A DNA stretch of 64,000 nt, taken from contig NC_018000.1 of assembly GCF_000265205.3 (NCBI RefSeq), forward strand, positions 3,720,001 to 3,784,000, given 5' to 3'. Positions 18,890-28,773 of the stretch are shown one piece after another. Each line of letters opens with the position of its first letter. The first letter of the stretch is position 1. This DNA is from Sinorhizobium fredii USDA 257. Its GTDB lineage: Bacteria > Pseudomonadota > Alphaproteobacteria > Rhizobiales > Rhizobiaceae. The position numbers and the translations under genes were made by a program. The notes beneath the pieces were generated by a model, which worked only from the letters and a program-made list of their open reading frames with translations, had not been told where the DNA came from and searched no databases.

Positions 18890-20173
18890 ATGCTCGATAT
18901 CAAATGGATTCGTGAGAATGCTGGCGTGCTCGACAGTGCTTTGGCGAAGCGGGGCGCGGAGCCGCTGTCCTCATCGCTGATCGCACTTGACGAGCGCCGC
19001 CGCGCGATCCTGCAGTCGTTGCAGGAGATGCAGTCGCGCCGCAATACCGCCTCAAAGGAAATCGGCGCTGCCATGGCGCAGAAGAACAGCGAGCTCGCCG
19101 AAAAAATCAAGGCGGAGGTCGCCGAACTCAAGGACGCCCTGCCGGCCGCCGAAGAGGAAAGCCGGCAGATCGAGGCCGAGCTCACGGATATCCTGTCGCG
19201 CATTCCGAACGTTCCGCTCGATGACGTCCCGGTCGGACCGGACGAGAGCGGCAATGTAGTTAAGGGGGTCGTCGGCGCCAAGCCCACGTGGAACCACAAG
19301 CCTCTCGAGCATTTCGAAATCGGCGAGGCCCTGGGCTTCATGGACTTCGAAGGTGCCGCACGCATTGCCGGCTCGCGTTTCACCATTCTGAAGGGTCAGC
19401 TTGCCCGCCTTGAGCGCGCGCTTGGCCAATTCATGCTGGATTTGCATACGCAGGAGCACGGTTACATCGAGGTGCAGCCGCCGCTGCTGGTCCGTGACGA
19501 TGCGATGTATGGCACCGGCCAACTGCCGAAATTCGCAGAAGACCTTTTCCGCACCACGGACGAACGGTGGCTGATCCCGACGGCGGAGGTTCCGCTGACG
19601 AACATGGTGCGCGAACAGATCCTCGAGGGCGAGAAGCTGCCGCTGCGCTTTGCGGCCTTGACGCCGTGCTTCCGCTCGGAGGCGGGTTCGGCCGGGCGCG
19701 ACACGCGCGGCATGCTGCGCCAGCACCAGTTCAACAAGGTCGAACTGGTATCGATCACCGATGCCGAAAGCTCTATCGAAGAGCATGAGCGGATGACCGC
19801 TTGCGCCGAGGAGGTGCTGAAACGGCTCGGTCTCCATTACCGGGTGATGACGCTCTGCACCGGCGACATGGGCTTCGGCGCACGCAAAACCTATGACCTC
19901 GAAGTCTGGCTGCCGGGGCAGGATAGCTATCGCGAAATCTCGTCCTGCTCGGTCTGCGGCGACTTCCAGGGGCGCCGCATGAATGCGCGCTATCGCACGA
20001 AGGAAGAGAAGGGGACGAAGTTTGTCCACACGCTGAACGGTTCCGGAGTCGCTGTCGGCCGTGCGCTGATCGCCGTCATCGAGAATTACCTGAACGACGA
20101 TGGCTCGGTCTCCGTGCCTGAGGTCCTCATCCCCTATATGGGCGGCCTGCGACGCATCGAGAAAGCGGCCTGA
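18890..20173 (+). CDS. serS: Serine-tRNA ligase
   Basis: A 427-residue class II synthetase. The N-terminal long-hairpin coiled coil (about residues 30-100, [20 protein letters not shown] ... [13 protein letters not shown]) binds the tRNA-Ser variable arm. Motif 2 is [20 protein letters not shown] with [11 protein letters not shown] after it. Motif 3 is the [18 protein letters not shown] segment. [20 protein letters not shown] is also typical of Ser[19 protein letters not shown] is the standard start. It lies 39 bp after tatC and 26 bp before surE, so it is probably in the same transcription unit. Confidence 0.95.
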   Translation: MLDIKWIRENAGVLDSALAKRGAEPLSSSLIALDERRRAILQSLQEMQSRRNTASKEIGAAMAQKNSELAEKIKAEVAELKDALPAAEEESRQIEAELTDILSRIPNVPLDDVPVGPDESGNVVKGVVGAKPTWNHKPLEHFEIGEALGFMDFEGAARIAGSRFTILKGQLARLERALGQFMLDLHTQEHGYIEVQPPLLVRDDAMYGTGQLPKFAEDLFRTTDERWLIPTAEVPLTNMVREQILEGEKLPLRFAALTPCFRSEAGSAGRDTRGMLRQHQFNKVELVSITDAESSIEEHERMTACAEEVLKRLGLHYRVMTLCTGDMGFGARKTYDLEVWLPGQDSYREISSCSVCGDFQGRRMNARYRTKEEKGTKFVHTLNGSGVAVGRALIAVIENYLNDDGSVSVPEVLIPYMGGLRRIEKAA

Positions 20174-20199
20174 GGCTCGGGCAAGCGAAAGAGACCGGA

Positions 20200-20970
20200 A
20201 TGCGCATCCTGCTGACCAATGACGATGGCATTCATGCCGAAGGGCTCTCTGTCCTCGAGAAGATCGCGCTGACGATCTCGGACGACGTCTGGGTCGTCGC
20301 GCCGGAAGTGGACCAGAGCGGTCTCGCTCATTCACTGACGCTATCGGAGCCGTTGCGGCTGCGACAGGTTTCGGAGAGGCGTTTCGCCCTGAGGGGAACG
20401 CCGACCGACTGCGTGATCATGGCGGCGCGGAAGATCCTCGATCGCAAGCCGGATCTTGTCCTTTCAGGCGTCAATATCGGCGCCAACCTTGCAGACGACG
20501 TCACCTATTCCGGTACCGTGGCCGGCGCCATAGAGGGCACGCTGCAGGGGATACGGTCGATCGCCGTCAGCCAGGCCTACCAGCATGCGCTCGGTGGCGC
20601 CGTTTCGTGGGATGCGGCCGAGACCCATGCGCCCGCTTTGATCCGCACCTTGATGGATGTCGAGCTTCCCGGCGGAACCCTTCTCAACGTGAACTTCCCG
20701 AATTGTGCGGCCGACGCCGTGGCAGGCGTGGAAGTGACCTCGCAAGGCAAGCTCGAATTCGGCCTCAGCATCGACGAACGTATCGATGGTCGTGGCTTTC
20801 CCTATTTCTGGCTCCGCTTCGGCGAACGCTCCGGCGACTTCCGCTCGGGAACGGACATTCGCGCCGTGCGCGAAAACAGGATTTCGGTAACCCCGCTTAA
20901 ACTGGATATGACCGACTATGCCGTCCAGGAGCGCCTGGCGCGCGCACTGCGGGAAGGGACTGGCGCTTGA
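20200..20970 (+). CDS. surE: 5'/3'-nucleotidase SurE
   Basis: A 256-residue metal-dependent nucleoside monophosphate phosphatase of the SurE family. The N-terminal [20 protein letters not shown] carries the conserved Asp-Asp metal ligands, followed by [16 protein letters not shown] and [19 protein letters not shown], which hold the remaining metal-binding residues. Its stop overlaps the start of pcm by four bases. surE-pcm-nlpD synteny is known from enterics; here an unknown gene lies between pcm and the nlpD-like gene. Confidence 0.94.
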   Translation: MRILLTNDDGIHAEGLSVLEKIALTISDDVWVVAPEVDQSGLAHSLTLSEPLRLRQVSERRFALRGTPTDCVIMAARKILDRKPDLVLSGVNIGANLADDVTYSGTVAGAIEGTLQGIRSIAVSQAYQHALGGAVSWDAAETHAPALIRTLMDVELPGGTLLNVNFPNCAADAVAGVEVTSQGKLEFGLSIDERIDGRGFPYFWLRFGERSGDFRSGTDIRAVRENRISVTPLKLDMTDYAVQERLARALREGTGA

Positions 20971-21620
20971 ACGGACGCGTTTCGCAGCAGGAAGGGTTGG
21001 CGGCCATGGCGCTGCGCCTTCGTTCCGCCGGCGTGGTCAATCACGATCTGCTCAAGGCCGTCGAGCAGACCCCGCGAAACAATTTCTGCCCCCCGCAGTA
21101 TCAGGACGACGTCTATTCCAAGCGGTTGATACCGCTTGACTGCGGTTCGTTCATGGAAGGTTGCGACTTCGCCGTTCGCCTGCTGCACTGCCTCAATATC
21201 AAGCCGGGCCAGCGCATTCTGGAAGTCGGGACGGGCAGCGGCTTCACGGCGGCCGTGATGGGGCGTATCGCGGAACGCATTCTGACGATCGACCGGTATC
21301 AGACATTGGTGAGTTCGGCGCAGAAGAACCTCGAAAAGACCGGCATGCGCAATGTCGTCGTGAGACACGTGGACGGCAGTTCCGGGGTGCCGGGCGAGGG
21401 GACGTTCGACCGGATTCTCATCACTGCCGCCTTCAACAGCCTGCCCCGGATGTTTTCCGATCATCTCGTCTCCGGCGGCACCCTGTTGGTGCCGATCATG
21501 ATGAGCGAGACCCAGTGCCGCATCGTGCGGGTCAGCCGGACAGGCAGCCGCTTCGATCGCGAAGATCTGTTCGACGCGCCTTATCTACCCATCGTGCCGC
21601 AGCTCGCTTCGTTTCTTTAG
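20967..21620 (+). CDS. pcm: Protein-L-isoaspartate O-methyltransferase
   Basis: A 217-residue SAM-dependent methyltransferase that starts repair of damaged L-isoaspartyl residues. It shows the SAM-binding motif [37 protein letters not shown], and [20 protein letters not shown] with GGTLLVPI. The start overlaps the surE stop (TTGA; TTG start), which fixes the coupling. The Cys-rich segment [20 protein letters not shown] replaces the Gly/Ser-rich substrate-binding stretch seen in many Pcm proteins, so this is a divergent, alphaproteobacterial-type Pcm. Confidence 0.88.
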   Translation: MNGRVSQQEGLAAMALRLRSAGVVNHDLLKAVEQTPRNNFCPPQYQDDVYSKRLIPLDCGSFMEGCDFAVRLLHCLNIKPGQRILEVGTGSGFTAAVMGRIAERILTIDRYQTLVSSAQKNLEKTGMRNVVVRHVDGSSGVPGEGTFDRILITAAFNSLPRMFSDHLVSGGTLLVPIMMSETQCRIVRVSRTGSRFDREDLFDAPYLPIVPQLASFL

Positions 21621-21870
21621 TGCATCGCTTCTAAGATCGTCGAAATCCCGCGTCGCGTTCGAAAATCAGCGTCGCGGCAGCAGGTGATTCTCGGCACCAG
21701 CCATGACACAGGCCTTCCTGCACCCTTCGGCTGGCCTCCGTTCAGAACAGTCGGTTAACGCATTTTTAACGAAATCCAGCTTCGCGCAAGCTTACAACCG
21801 TAGGCCGGACGGGCACGATGGCTGAAGGCGCGCTTGCGTCGCTCCATCATGTCAGTGACGGAGACGGTGG

Positions 21871-22521
21871 ATGGAGATTGCAAACAGGCTGACTGCAGCG
21901 ACGACCGGTGACGGTTTGGGCAATCTTGCCGGCCGTCCCGCCGGGCAGGTTGTCTCCGGAAGCAAAGACGACGGCGGGGCTCAAGCGACGCCGGCAAACT
22001 TCTTCGATCCGACGCCGCGCATTTCGCTGTCGGTGGACGCGTTGCTTTATCTGAGCCGGACAAAAAAGGCGCCCGAAAAGCTGCCGCCATTGACCAGGGA
22101 CGAATGGAACAACACGCTTTCGCCCCAGCTGGCTGCGCGCGAATATCAGGCGTTTGGGAAGCATGCCGAAACCGGCGACTACAAGGCCTATTATAGTGCC
22201 TTCATCGATTACCATGACAATCTCCGCCCGGAGGACCAGAACAGCTTGCGTTACTTCGGCACGCGTGAGGCAGCCGTGGCCGGCTTGCGGTCACTCGAAT
22301 ACGATGCTGAAAGTGGGTTGGATACGGGCGGAAATTTCGAAAAGCTCGTTAGCGTTTTCCTGGACAAGGACAAGACGGCGTCTTCAGCCGGCGTCACTGA
22401 CGTGCCGGCGCTCGAAACCCCTTTCGCCGGTTGGGACGTCGGCAGTATCAGCTATGAGGAGCAACCGCCTCAATCGCGGTCGCTTTCGGAAATCGAACGC
22501 CTCTATTCCGAGCTTCTCTAG
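21871..22521 (+). CDS. Conserved hypothetical protein
   Basis: A 216-residue protein I do not recognise. It has no signal peptide or membrane segment. The N-terminal about 50 residues are low in order (Gly/Ala/Ser-rich). The middle (SVDALLYLSRTKKAPEKLPP ... YQAFGKHAETGDYKAYYSAF) looks helical, and the end carries SLSEIERLYSELL. Codon use resembles that of the neighbours. It sits 250 bp after pcm and 174 bp before the nlpD-like gene, in a place where pcm and nlpD are adjacent in other bacteria. Confidence 0.65.
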   Translation: MEIANRLTAATTGDGLGNLAGRPAGQVVSGSKDDGGAQATPANFFDPTPRISLSVDALLYLSRTKKAPEKLPPLTRDEWNNTLSPQLAAREYQAFGKHAETGDYKAYYSAFIDYHDNLRPEDQNSLRYFGTREAAVAGLRSLEYDAESGLDTGGNFEKLVSVFLDKDKTASSAGVTDVPALETPFAGWDVGSISYEEQPPQSRSLSEIERLYSELL

Positions 22522-22695
22522 GCTAAACTAGGCTTCGGCCACAGCCGCGCTTCGCGCGGAGCAGCCTTTCGCCGCATGGGTGGCGGACATCGTATGGTTA
22601 GCATTTCGTCAAATCATTGCCGCCCTTAACCGGGCGGTAACTCTAATGCGCTTTAATCATTCCACAGCGAGTTGCGTTCGGAGTGGGTAAGCGTC

Positions 22696-24228
22696 ATGCG
22701 TAATTTTTCATCTCCCAGTGCAGGGAAGTCTTTGATCCGCCTGTGCGGGGCGGTTTTGCTGGCAAGCGTCGCGACCGGTTGCAGCTCCGACGTAAGCCGC
22801 TTCAACGGGCTCTTTTCGAGTTCCGACGATATTACCACCAGTTCCATCCCGGGAAATGTACCGCGTGGCGATGTTTCTAGCGGCCAACTGGCCTCGTCCT
22901 CCGGTTCCGGTGGCGGGTCTTATGGCCAGGCTTTCCCGAACTCCGGCCAGAGCGCATCCTACGATCCGATGAGCACGGCAAGCACTCCGGTCTCCAGCGC
23001 CCGGGCTGCTTCCACGCCGGTTAGCGTTCAGCGTACCGCCTTGGCGGAGCCGGCGCCTGCCGCGCCGCGTCAGCCGCAGGCGCCAGCTGCCCGCCAGGTG
23101 CAGCCCGCACTCGCGACGGCTGAGCCGTTGCCGTCGGCTCCCAAGACGGCTTCGAACAAAGGTGGCTGGACGACCAACAATGCGCCCACCATCATGGTTC
23201 GCCCGGGCGATACGGTGGCCGCATTGGCTCGCCGCTTCGGCGTTCCGGAAAAGGAAATCCTCAAGGCGAACGGCTTGAAATCCGCGAACCAAGTAGAGCC
23301 GGGGCAGCGCCTCATCGTGCCGACCTTTGGTGGTGCGAGCAGTGCAGCGAAGGCCGCAGCATCCGGTTCCATCGCCGACTTCGAAGGCGGTAAAAGGCAG
23401 CCTCCGCCGCTACCGGCCGGCCAGCGCGAAGTGGCAATTCTCCCCGGCCAGTCGCAATCCCGCGACAAAAGCGAATCGCGCAGCGATGTGGCCGCGGGCA
23501 AACTCAATAACGCCGGTGCCGGTGACGGCTCGGATGGCGCCTATACCGTCAAGCCGGGGGACTCGCTGAACAAGATCGCGAAGGCGAACGGCGTATCGGT
23601 GGCGGCCCTGAAGCAGGCAAACGGCCTGACGGCAGAAGGCATTCGCGTCGGCCAGAAGCTGAAGATGCCCGGTGCTGCAGCGACGGCAACCGACGCGGTC
23701 GTCGCGGCCTCCGTTCCGGCGAAGGGGGAGACGAAGGTGGCGTCGCTTGATCAGGGCAAGCCGGCGGAATACAAGCCGCCGGTCGCCAAGGAAAGCGTAT
23801 CGGACGTTGCCATCAGATCCGATGTCGACCAGGAGTCTCCGAAGTCGACGGGCATCAGCAAATATCGCTGGCCGGTCCGTGGCGCGGTCGTTGCCGGCTA
23901 CGGCGCAAATGTCGACGGCAATCGCAATGACGGCATCAACATCTCGGTGCCTGAAGGCACGCCGATCAAGGCGGCCGAGAACGGCGTGGTCATCTATTCC
24001 GGCAGCAGCTTGAAGGAACTGGGGAATGCTGTGCTGGTCCGCCACGATGACGGGACTGTCACGGTCTATGGCAATGCTTCGCAGCTCAAGGTGCAGCGCG
24101 GCGAGAAGGTGCAGCGTGGTCAGACGCTTGCCGCCTCCGGCATGACCGGCAAGGCAAGCCAACCGCAGGTGCACTTCGAGGTACGCAAGAATGCGACGCC
24201 GGTGAACCCGGCGACCTTCCTCGAGTAG
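22696..24228 (+). CDS. nlpD: NlpD-like LysM lipoprotein with degenerate M23 (LytM) domain
   Basis: A 510-residue lipoprotein: signal peptide ending in SVATGC (lipidated Cys near residue 25), a Ser/Ala/Pro-rich linker, LysM 1 (about 165-211, IMVRPGDTVAALARRFGVPE), LysM 2 (about 282-325, YTVKPGDSLNKIAKANGVSV) and a C-terminal LytM fold (about 390-508). The zinc ligands of active M23 enzymes are missing: the HxGxD site reads NDGINI, the YAH site reads VYGNAS, and only HFEV of the HxHFE motif remains. This matches NlpD/EnvC-type amidase activators at the septum rather than an endopeptidase. The ATG at 22696 is chosen because it begins the signal peptide; a TTG at 22672 is in frame. Confidence 0.85.
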   Translation: MRNFSSPSAGKSLIRLCGAVLLASVATGCSSDVSRFNGLFSSSDDITTSSIPGNVPRGDVSSGQLASSSGSGGGSYGQAFPNSGQSASYDPMSTASTPVSSARAASTPVSVQRTALAEPAPAAPRQPQAPAARQVQPALATAEPLPSAPKTASNKGGWTTNNAPTIMVRPGDTVAALARRFGVPEKEILKANGLKSANQVEPGQRLIVPTFGGASSAAKAAASGSIADFEGGKRQPPPLPAGQREVAILPGQSQSRDKSESRSDVAAGKLNNAGAGDGSDGAYTVKPGDSLNKIAKANGVSVAALKQANGLTAEGIRVGQKLKMPGAAATATDAVVAASVPAKGETKVASLDQGKPAEYKPPVAKESVSDVAIRSDVDQESPKSTGISKYRWPVRGAVVAGYGANVDGNRNDGINISVPEGTPIKAAENGVVIYSGSSLKELGNAVLVRHDDGTVTVYGNASQLKVQRGEKVQRGQTLAASGMTGKASQPQVHFEVRKNATPVNPATFLE

Positions 24229-24258
24229 TCTTCATCGCGGGCCGCAATGCGCGTCCAA

Positions 24259-25134
24259 TCAGGCTGTTTCGTCAACTTGGCGGCGCAGACGGCCAGCCAG
24301 ATCCTGAATGAACTGCCAGGCGACGCGGCCGGATCTCGATCCCCGCGTCGTCGCCCATTCCAGCGCCTCGGCGTGAAGTGCCTCGCCCTCGACAGGCAGG
24401 TGGAAATAGCGCGCATAGCCATCGACCATGGTCAGATAATCGTCCTGGCTGCACTTGTAGAAGCCGAGCCATAGCCCGAAACGATCCGAAAGGGAGACCT
24501 TTTCCTCGACCGCCTCCGAAGGATTGATGGCGGTCGACTGTTCGTTCTCCATCATGTCGCGCGGGAGAAGGTGCCGGCGGTTCGAGGTCGCATAGAGCAC
24601 GACATTCGCCGGGCGCCCCTCGATGCCCCCGTCGAGAACGGCCTTCAGCGACTTGTAGGATGTATCGTCGTGATCGAAGGAAAGATCGTCACAGAAGACG
24701 ATCACCGGCATCGGGGCCTGCCGCAGGATGTCCATCAGGGCGGGGAGGGACGCGATGTCCTCACGATGCACCTCGACGAGCTTCAGGTCGCTGCCGCCAT
24801 CGCGCGCCACCTTCGCGTGAACCGCCTTGACCAGCGAAGACTTGCCCATGCCGCGCGCGCCCCAGAGGAGCACATTGTTCGCCGGATACCCTTGCGCGAA
24901 ACGAAGCGTGTTGTCGAAGAGAATGTCGCGGACATGGTCGACGCACGTGATCAGCGAGAGATCGATGCGATTCGGTTTGGTGACCGGTTGCAAATGGCGG
25001 GTGGCGGGAGCCCAGACGAAGCAATCGGCCTCGCCCCAGTCGTTGTCCGCTGCGGGCGGTCCGGCAATCCGGTCGAGCGCTGCCGAAAGCTTCTGCATTT
25101 CGTTGATCAGAACGTCGAGCTTGCTTTCGCGCAT
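24259..25134 (-). CDS. DUF815-family AAA+ ATPase
   Basis: A 291-residue ATPase with the DUF815 pattern: an N-terminal helical part, FVWAPATRHLQPVTKPNRID, Walker A LLWGARGMGKSSLVKA, Walker B VIVFCDDLSFD, and sensor-type YATSNRRHLLPRDMMENE with DRFGLWLGF downstream. The biochemical role of the family is not known; members are widespread in proteobacteria and often called DUF815 or AAA ATPase. ATG 25134 has GGAG eight bases upstream; the in-frame ATG at 25140 is too close to it. It is convergent with the nlpD-like gene with only 30 bp between. Confidence 0.82.
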   Translation of the reverse strand: MRESKLDVLINEMQKLSAALDRIAGPPAADNDWGEADCFVWAPATRHLQPVTKPNRIDLSLITCVDHVRDILFDNTLRFAQGYPANNVLLWGARGMGKSSLVKAVHAKVARDGGSDLKLVEVHREDIASLPALMDILRQAPMPVIVFCDDLSFDHDDTSYKSLKAVLDGGIEGRPANVVLYATSNRRHLLPRDMMENEQSTAINPSEAVEEKVSLSDRFGLWLGFYKCSQDDYLTMVDGYARYFHLPVEGEALHAEALEWATTRGSRSGRVAWQFIQDLAGRLRRQVDETA

Positions 25135-25434
25135 CTGCATTTCTCCAGGAATTTTGGTCTGCAGCCCTCACGGAACATACGGAGCCACCGCAATTGCTTG
25201 ATTTATCGGGCCGCTTCTCCTCCGGCCGTTGCGATTTTGTCGGTAGCACGGCGGTTTGCGCTGGAAAAGCCTGGCTGCACGCGCTCAAGGGGTTCTCCTG
25301 TTGCGGAAATTATGTCAGAGGCAGGAGCAACGGAGAAGGGTGCCGGCATTTGTGTCGTGGGATTGCGTCCCTATATTCCCGACGGATTTCGCGCGGGCAA
25401 GGTAACCGCGTGGGTTGAACTCAAGGAGTGATCG

Positions 25435-25767
25435 ATGTTCATTACCGAAGCTTTTGCGCAGACTGCCGCCCCCGCCGCCGGCGGGACCGACATTTTGATG
25501 TCCATCCTGCCGTTCATCCTGATCTTCGTCGTCATGTACTTCCTGATCATTCGCCCACAGCGTGCGCAGATGAAGCGTCGCGAGGAGCTCTTGAAGAACA
25601 TCCGCCGCGGCGATCAGGTCGTTACCGGCGGCGGTATCGTCGGCAAGGTGACGAAGGTCGTCGACGATTCGGAACTGGAAGTGGAGATTGCCGAAGGGAC
25701 CAAGGTCCGCGTGATTCGCAGCGGCGTTTCCGAAGTTCGGGTGAAGGGCGAGCCTGTCAAGGAATAA
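25435..25767 (+). CDS. yajC: Preprotein translocase auxiliary subunit YajC
   Basis: A 110-residue YajC, the small inner-membrane subunit that associates with SecDF at the Sec channel. After a short Ala-rich start (FITEAFAQTAAPAAGG) it has one membrane helix (LMSILPFILIFVVMYFLIIR), then RPQRAQMKRREELLKNIRRG and the YajC core DQVVTGGGIVGKVTKV. It has a clear SD (AAGGAG) and lies 49 bp before secDF, which is the usual arrangement. Confidence 0.94.
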   Translation: MFITEAFAQTAAPAAGGTDILMSILPFILIFVVMYFLIIRPQRAQMKRREELLKNIRRGDQVVTGGGIVGKVTKVVDDSELEVEIAEGTKVRVIRSGVSEVRVKGEPVKE

Positions 25768-25816
25768 AGCTCGGCTGCCACGACCGGCCGGGCCTGGCGA
25801 TGGAGCATTTCGAGGC

Positions 25817-28384
25817 ATGCCCACACTCTCGCCGTTGAAGAACACCCTGATCTGGCTGGTCGTTCTGGCCGGCTTTGCATTTGCTTTGCCGAACATCGTT
25901 CCGAGAGAGCAGCTTGCCGGGTGGCCAACATGGCTACCGCATCGGCAGGTGCCGCTCGGCCTCGACCTGCAGGGCGGATCCGACATCGTCCTCAAAATCG
26001 ACCGCAACAGCATCGTCGTCGAGCGGCTGGAAGCCACGATTGCGGCGATTGCCCAGGCGCTGAGGGATGCCGACATCGGCTATACGGGCCTTTCCGGCAG
26101 TGGTCAGCAAATCCAGTTTCGGCTGCGCGATGCGGCGAAGGCGGCGGCTGCGCGCCAGGCGCTCAGCGCACTCACCGCGCCGGTTGAAGCGCCTGAGCAG
26201 GACGGAAGCCCGATCCGGGAATTGGTGGCTGACGAGACCACCGCGGTGGAGCCGCTTCGGCTTCGACTGACGGACGAGGGGATTGATTTCCGACTGAATG
26301 CAGCGCTCACCCAGTCGATCGAAGTGGTGCGCCGCCGCGTCGGGGAGGTGGTGGCCGTGGAGCCGGTGATCCGGCGTCGCGGCAGCGACCGCTTGAGCAT
26401 CCAGATACCCGGCTTGGACGACCCGCAACGGCTCAAGGATCTCCTGGGCCAGCGCGGCATTGTCGCCTTCCGGTGGCTCGATCCATCGATGCCGCCGCAG
26501 CAGGCGCTCGACACGCGGCCACCAGCCGCATCGGAAATTCTCTATTCGCTAGACGATCCGCCGGTTCCCTATCTCGTCGAAAGGCGGGCGTTCGCTTCTG
26601 CCCAAGACTTTACCGATGCGCTACCCGGGCTTGATGCGACCGGCGAGCCCGTGGTCGATATCAAGCTGGCGGCCGATGCATCCCAACGGCTCGTATCGCT
26701 GTCGCAATCCGCTTCCCGGCGACAATTCGCCATCGTACTCGACGGACAAGTGGTCTCGACACCGGCGCTTGGGGACGTCATCGAAGGCGATATGGCTCGG
26801 CTCTCCGGCGATTTGTCCGAGGAGGGAGCGGCAAATCTCGCCGCATTGCTAAGAGCCGGGCCGCTTCCCGTCTCGCTGACAGTGATCGAAGAGCGCACCG
26901 TCGGTCCGGAAGTCGGAACGGACGCCATCGCAAACGGCCTCAAAGCCGGGCTGGTCGCGGCAGCCGCTGTCGCCGCTTGCATGATCGGCTTCTACGGCTT
27001 CTTCGGCCTTGTCGCGGTGGCTGCTGTCATCGTCAACGTCGTGCTCATCGTCGCAGTACTGTCGCTCCTCGGCATAACGCTGACCTTGCCGGGGATCGCG
27101 GGGATCATTCTCACCATCGGGGTCGCGGTCGATTCGAACGTGCTCATCTACGAACGACTGCGAGAAGAGGTGCGCAACAGCAGCGAACCCTTGCGCAAAG
27201 CCCTCGACAACGGTTTTTCGCGCGTATTGAGAAGCATAGTCGACGCGAACCTGACCATGCTGATCGCGGGCGCCATACTCTTCTTTCTAGGTACAGGAGC
27301 CATAAGAGGGTTTGCGGCGACGCTTGCGATCGGCAGCGTGACGACCATCCTGACGGCGCACAGCCTGACGCGCCGGCTTATCCGCGGTTGGTATCGCCGC
27401 CGCCGGCCGAAACATCTGCCGAGGGGCATCCGTACAGGCTTCTTTGCCGAGGCCGATATCCGATTCATGGCCCTCCGCAATCCGGTCTTCGTCCTGATGG
27501 CGTCTCTCTCGCTTGCCTCGCTCGTCCTATTGGCGAGCCTTGGCCTCAACATGGGTGCCGACTTCAAGGGTGGTTCTCTCTTGGAACTGCGGTCGAAGGC
27601 AGGCGCTGCCGACGTCGCGGACCTCCGCGCCCGCCTTGACGGGCTGAACCTCGCAGAGGTCCAGATCCAGGAACTTGGCTCGGTGCGGGATATCCTGCTG
27701 CGTATCCCTTCGCAGGAAGCCGGCGACAATGCAGACCAGACTGCGATGGGGCTGGTTCGCGCCGAACTCGAAGATGACTACAGCTTCCGGCGTGTCGAAG
27801 TCGTCGGCCCCGCGGTTTCCGGAGAACTGACGCGCGCAGGAACCCTCGCCGTCGCAGCGGCGATACTCGCCATCATCTTGTATGTCTGGTTCCGCTTCGA
27901 TTGGAAGTTCGCTGCCGGCGCCGTCATCACCACGCTTCACGATGTGCTGTTGACCATGGGCTTCCTCGTGGTGGCCGGCATAGAATTTAACCTCGCGAGC
28001 CTCGCCGCTCTCCTGACGATCGTCTGCTATTCGCTGAACGACACGATGGTGATCTACGACCGCGTTCGGGAGAACCTGACGCGCTATCAGCGGATGCCGC
28101 TTTCGGTTTTGATCGACGCATCGATCAACCAGACCCTGTCGCGTACCATCCTCACCGCAATGACGACGGCACTGGCCCTCGTTGCGCTTTACCTGTTCGG
28201 CGAAAGTCGTCTCGTGCAGTCCTTCAGCGCGACGCTGCTCTTCGGCGTGGTTATCGGGACGATTTCATCGATCTACATCGCTGGGCCGGTTCTCATTCTC
28301 TTCAACCGCCGAAACAATCGCCTCGGCGGGGCGTTGGGAGGACGCGGTACGAGCCCGCATGACACAGCAACGGGTGCGGCTTGA
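25817..28384 (+). CDS. secDF: Fused protein translocase SecDF
   Basis: An 855-residue fusion of SecD and SecF, the RND-type proton-driven motor that helps complete export through SecYEG. The SecD half has an N-terminal helix, the LGLDLQGGSDIVLKIDRNSI motif, a large periplasmic P1 domain and helices including GIAGIILTIGVAVDSNVLIY. The SecF half starts near residue 550 with NPVFVLMASLSLASLVLLAS and MGADFKGGSLLEL, followed by a second helix bundle with VCYSLNDTMVIYDRVRENL. The total of 12 predicted helices and the length fit known fused SecDF proteins. The downstream Mth938-domain gene begins within about 20 bp. Confidence 0.94.
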   Translation: MPTLSPLKNTLIWLVVLAGFAFALPNIVPREQLAGWPTWLPHRQVPLGLDLQGGSDIVLKIDRNSIVVERLEATIAAIAQALRDADIGYTGLSGSGQQIQFRLRDAAKAAAARQALSALTAPVEAPEQDGSPIRELVADETTAVEPLRLRLTDEGIDFRLNAALTQSIEVVRRRVGEVVAVEPVIRRRGSDRLSIQIPGLDDPQRLKDLLGQRGIVAFRWLDPSMPPQQALDTRPPAASEILYSLDDPPVPYLVERRAFASAQDFTDALPGLDATGEPVVDIKLAADASQRLVSLSQSASRRQFAIVLDGQVVSTPALGDVIEGDMARLSGDLSEEGAANLAALLRAGPLPVSLTVIEERTVGPEVGTDAIANGLKAGLVAAAAVAACMIGFYGFFGLVAVAAVIVNVVLIVAVLSLLGITLTLPGIAGIILTIGVAVDSNVLIYERLREEVRNSSEPLRKALDNGFSRVLRSIVDANLTMLIAGAILFFLGTGAIRGFAATLAIGSVTTILTAHSLTRRLIRGWYRRRRPKHLPRGIRTGFFAEADIRFMALRNPVFVLMASLSLASLVLLASLGLNMGADFKGGSLLELRSKAGAADVADLRARLDGLNLAEVQIQELGSVRDILLRIPSQEAGDNADQTAMGLVRAELEDDYSFRRVEVVGPAVSGELTRAGTLAVAAAILAIILYVWFRFDWKFAAGAVITTLHDVLLTMGFLVVAGIEFNLASLAALLTIVCYSLNDTMVIYDRVRENLTRYQRMPLSVLIDASINQTLSRTILTAMTTALALVALYLFGESRLVQSFSATLLFGVVIGTISSIYIAGPVLILFNRRNNRLGGALGGRGTSPHDTATGAA

Positions 28385-28404
28385 TTATGACAAAAGGTAT
28401 AGAA

Positions 28405-28773
28405 ATGCGTGAAGCGCACTTCCCCGGACGTGCGCCGATCGACGCCTACGGCAATGGCGGCTTTCGCTTCGCCGACATGTCGCACGTCGGCTCGGTGCTG
28501 ATGCTGCCATCCGGCATCTATGCCTGGGACGTCGCCGAGGGCGACCCTTTGACGACTGACAAATTCCGGCGCGTCCTGGATGAGGCCCAGGAGATCGAAG
28601 TCCTGCTCGTCGGCACCGGTCGTGAAATCAGGCCCTTGCCGGCAGATCTGAAAGCAGCACTGAAAGCCGCCAACATTTCGTCCGATCCGATGAATACCGG
28701 CGCAGCGGTCCGCACCTACAACGTCATGCTGGCAGAAACACGCGCCGTCGCTGCAGCACTGATTGCGGTGTGA
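28405..28773 (+). CDS. Mth938/DUF498 domain protein (NDUFAF3-like)
   Basis: A 122-residue protein of the Mth938/DUF498 family: YGNGGFRFADMSHVGSVLML, VLLVGTGREIRPLPADLKAA, and NISSDPMNTGAAVRTYNVML. The human relative NDUFAF3 assembles mitochondrial complex I; alphaproteobacterial members are known to sit beside secDF. ATG 28405 has AAAGG seven bases upstream and gives the conserved start; TTG 28381 and ATG 28387 are alternatives that overlap or touch the secDF stop. The stop overlaps the GTG start of the next gene by four bases, so both are coupled. Function in complex I assembly in bacteria is an inference. Confidence 0.8.
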   Translation: MREAHFPGRAPIDAYGNGGFRFADMSHVGSVLMLPSGIYAWDVAEGDPLTTDKFRRVLDEAQEIEVLLVGTGREIRPLPADLKAALKAANISSDPMNTGAAVRTYNVMLAETRAVAAALIAV

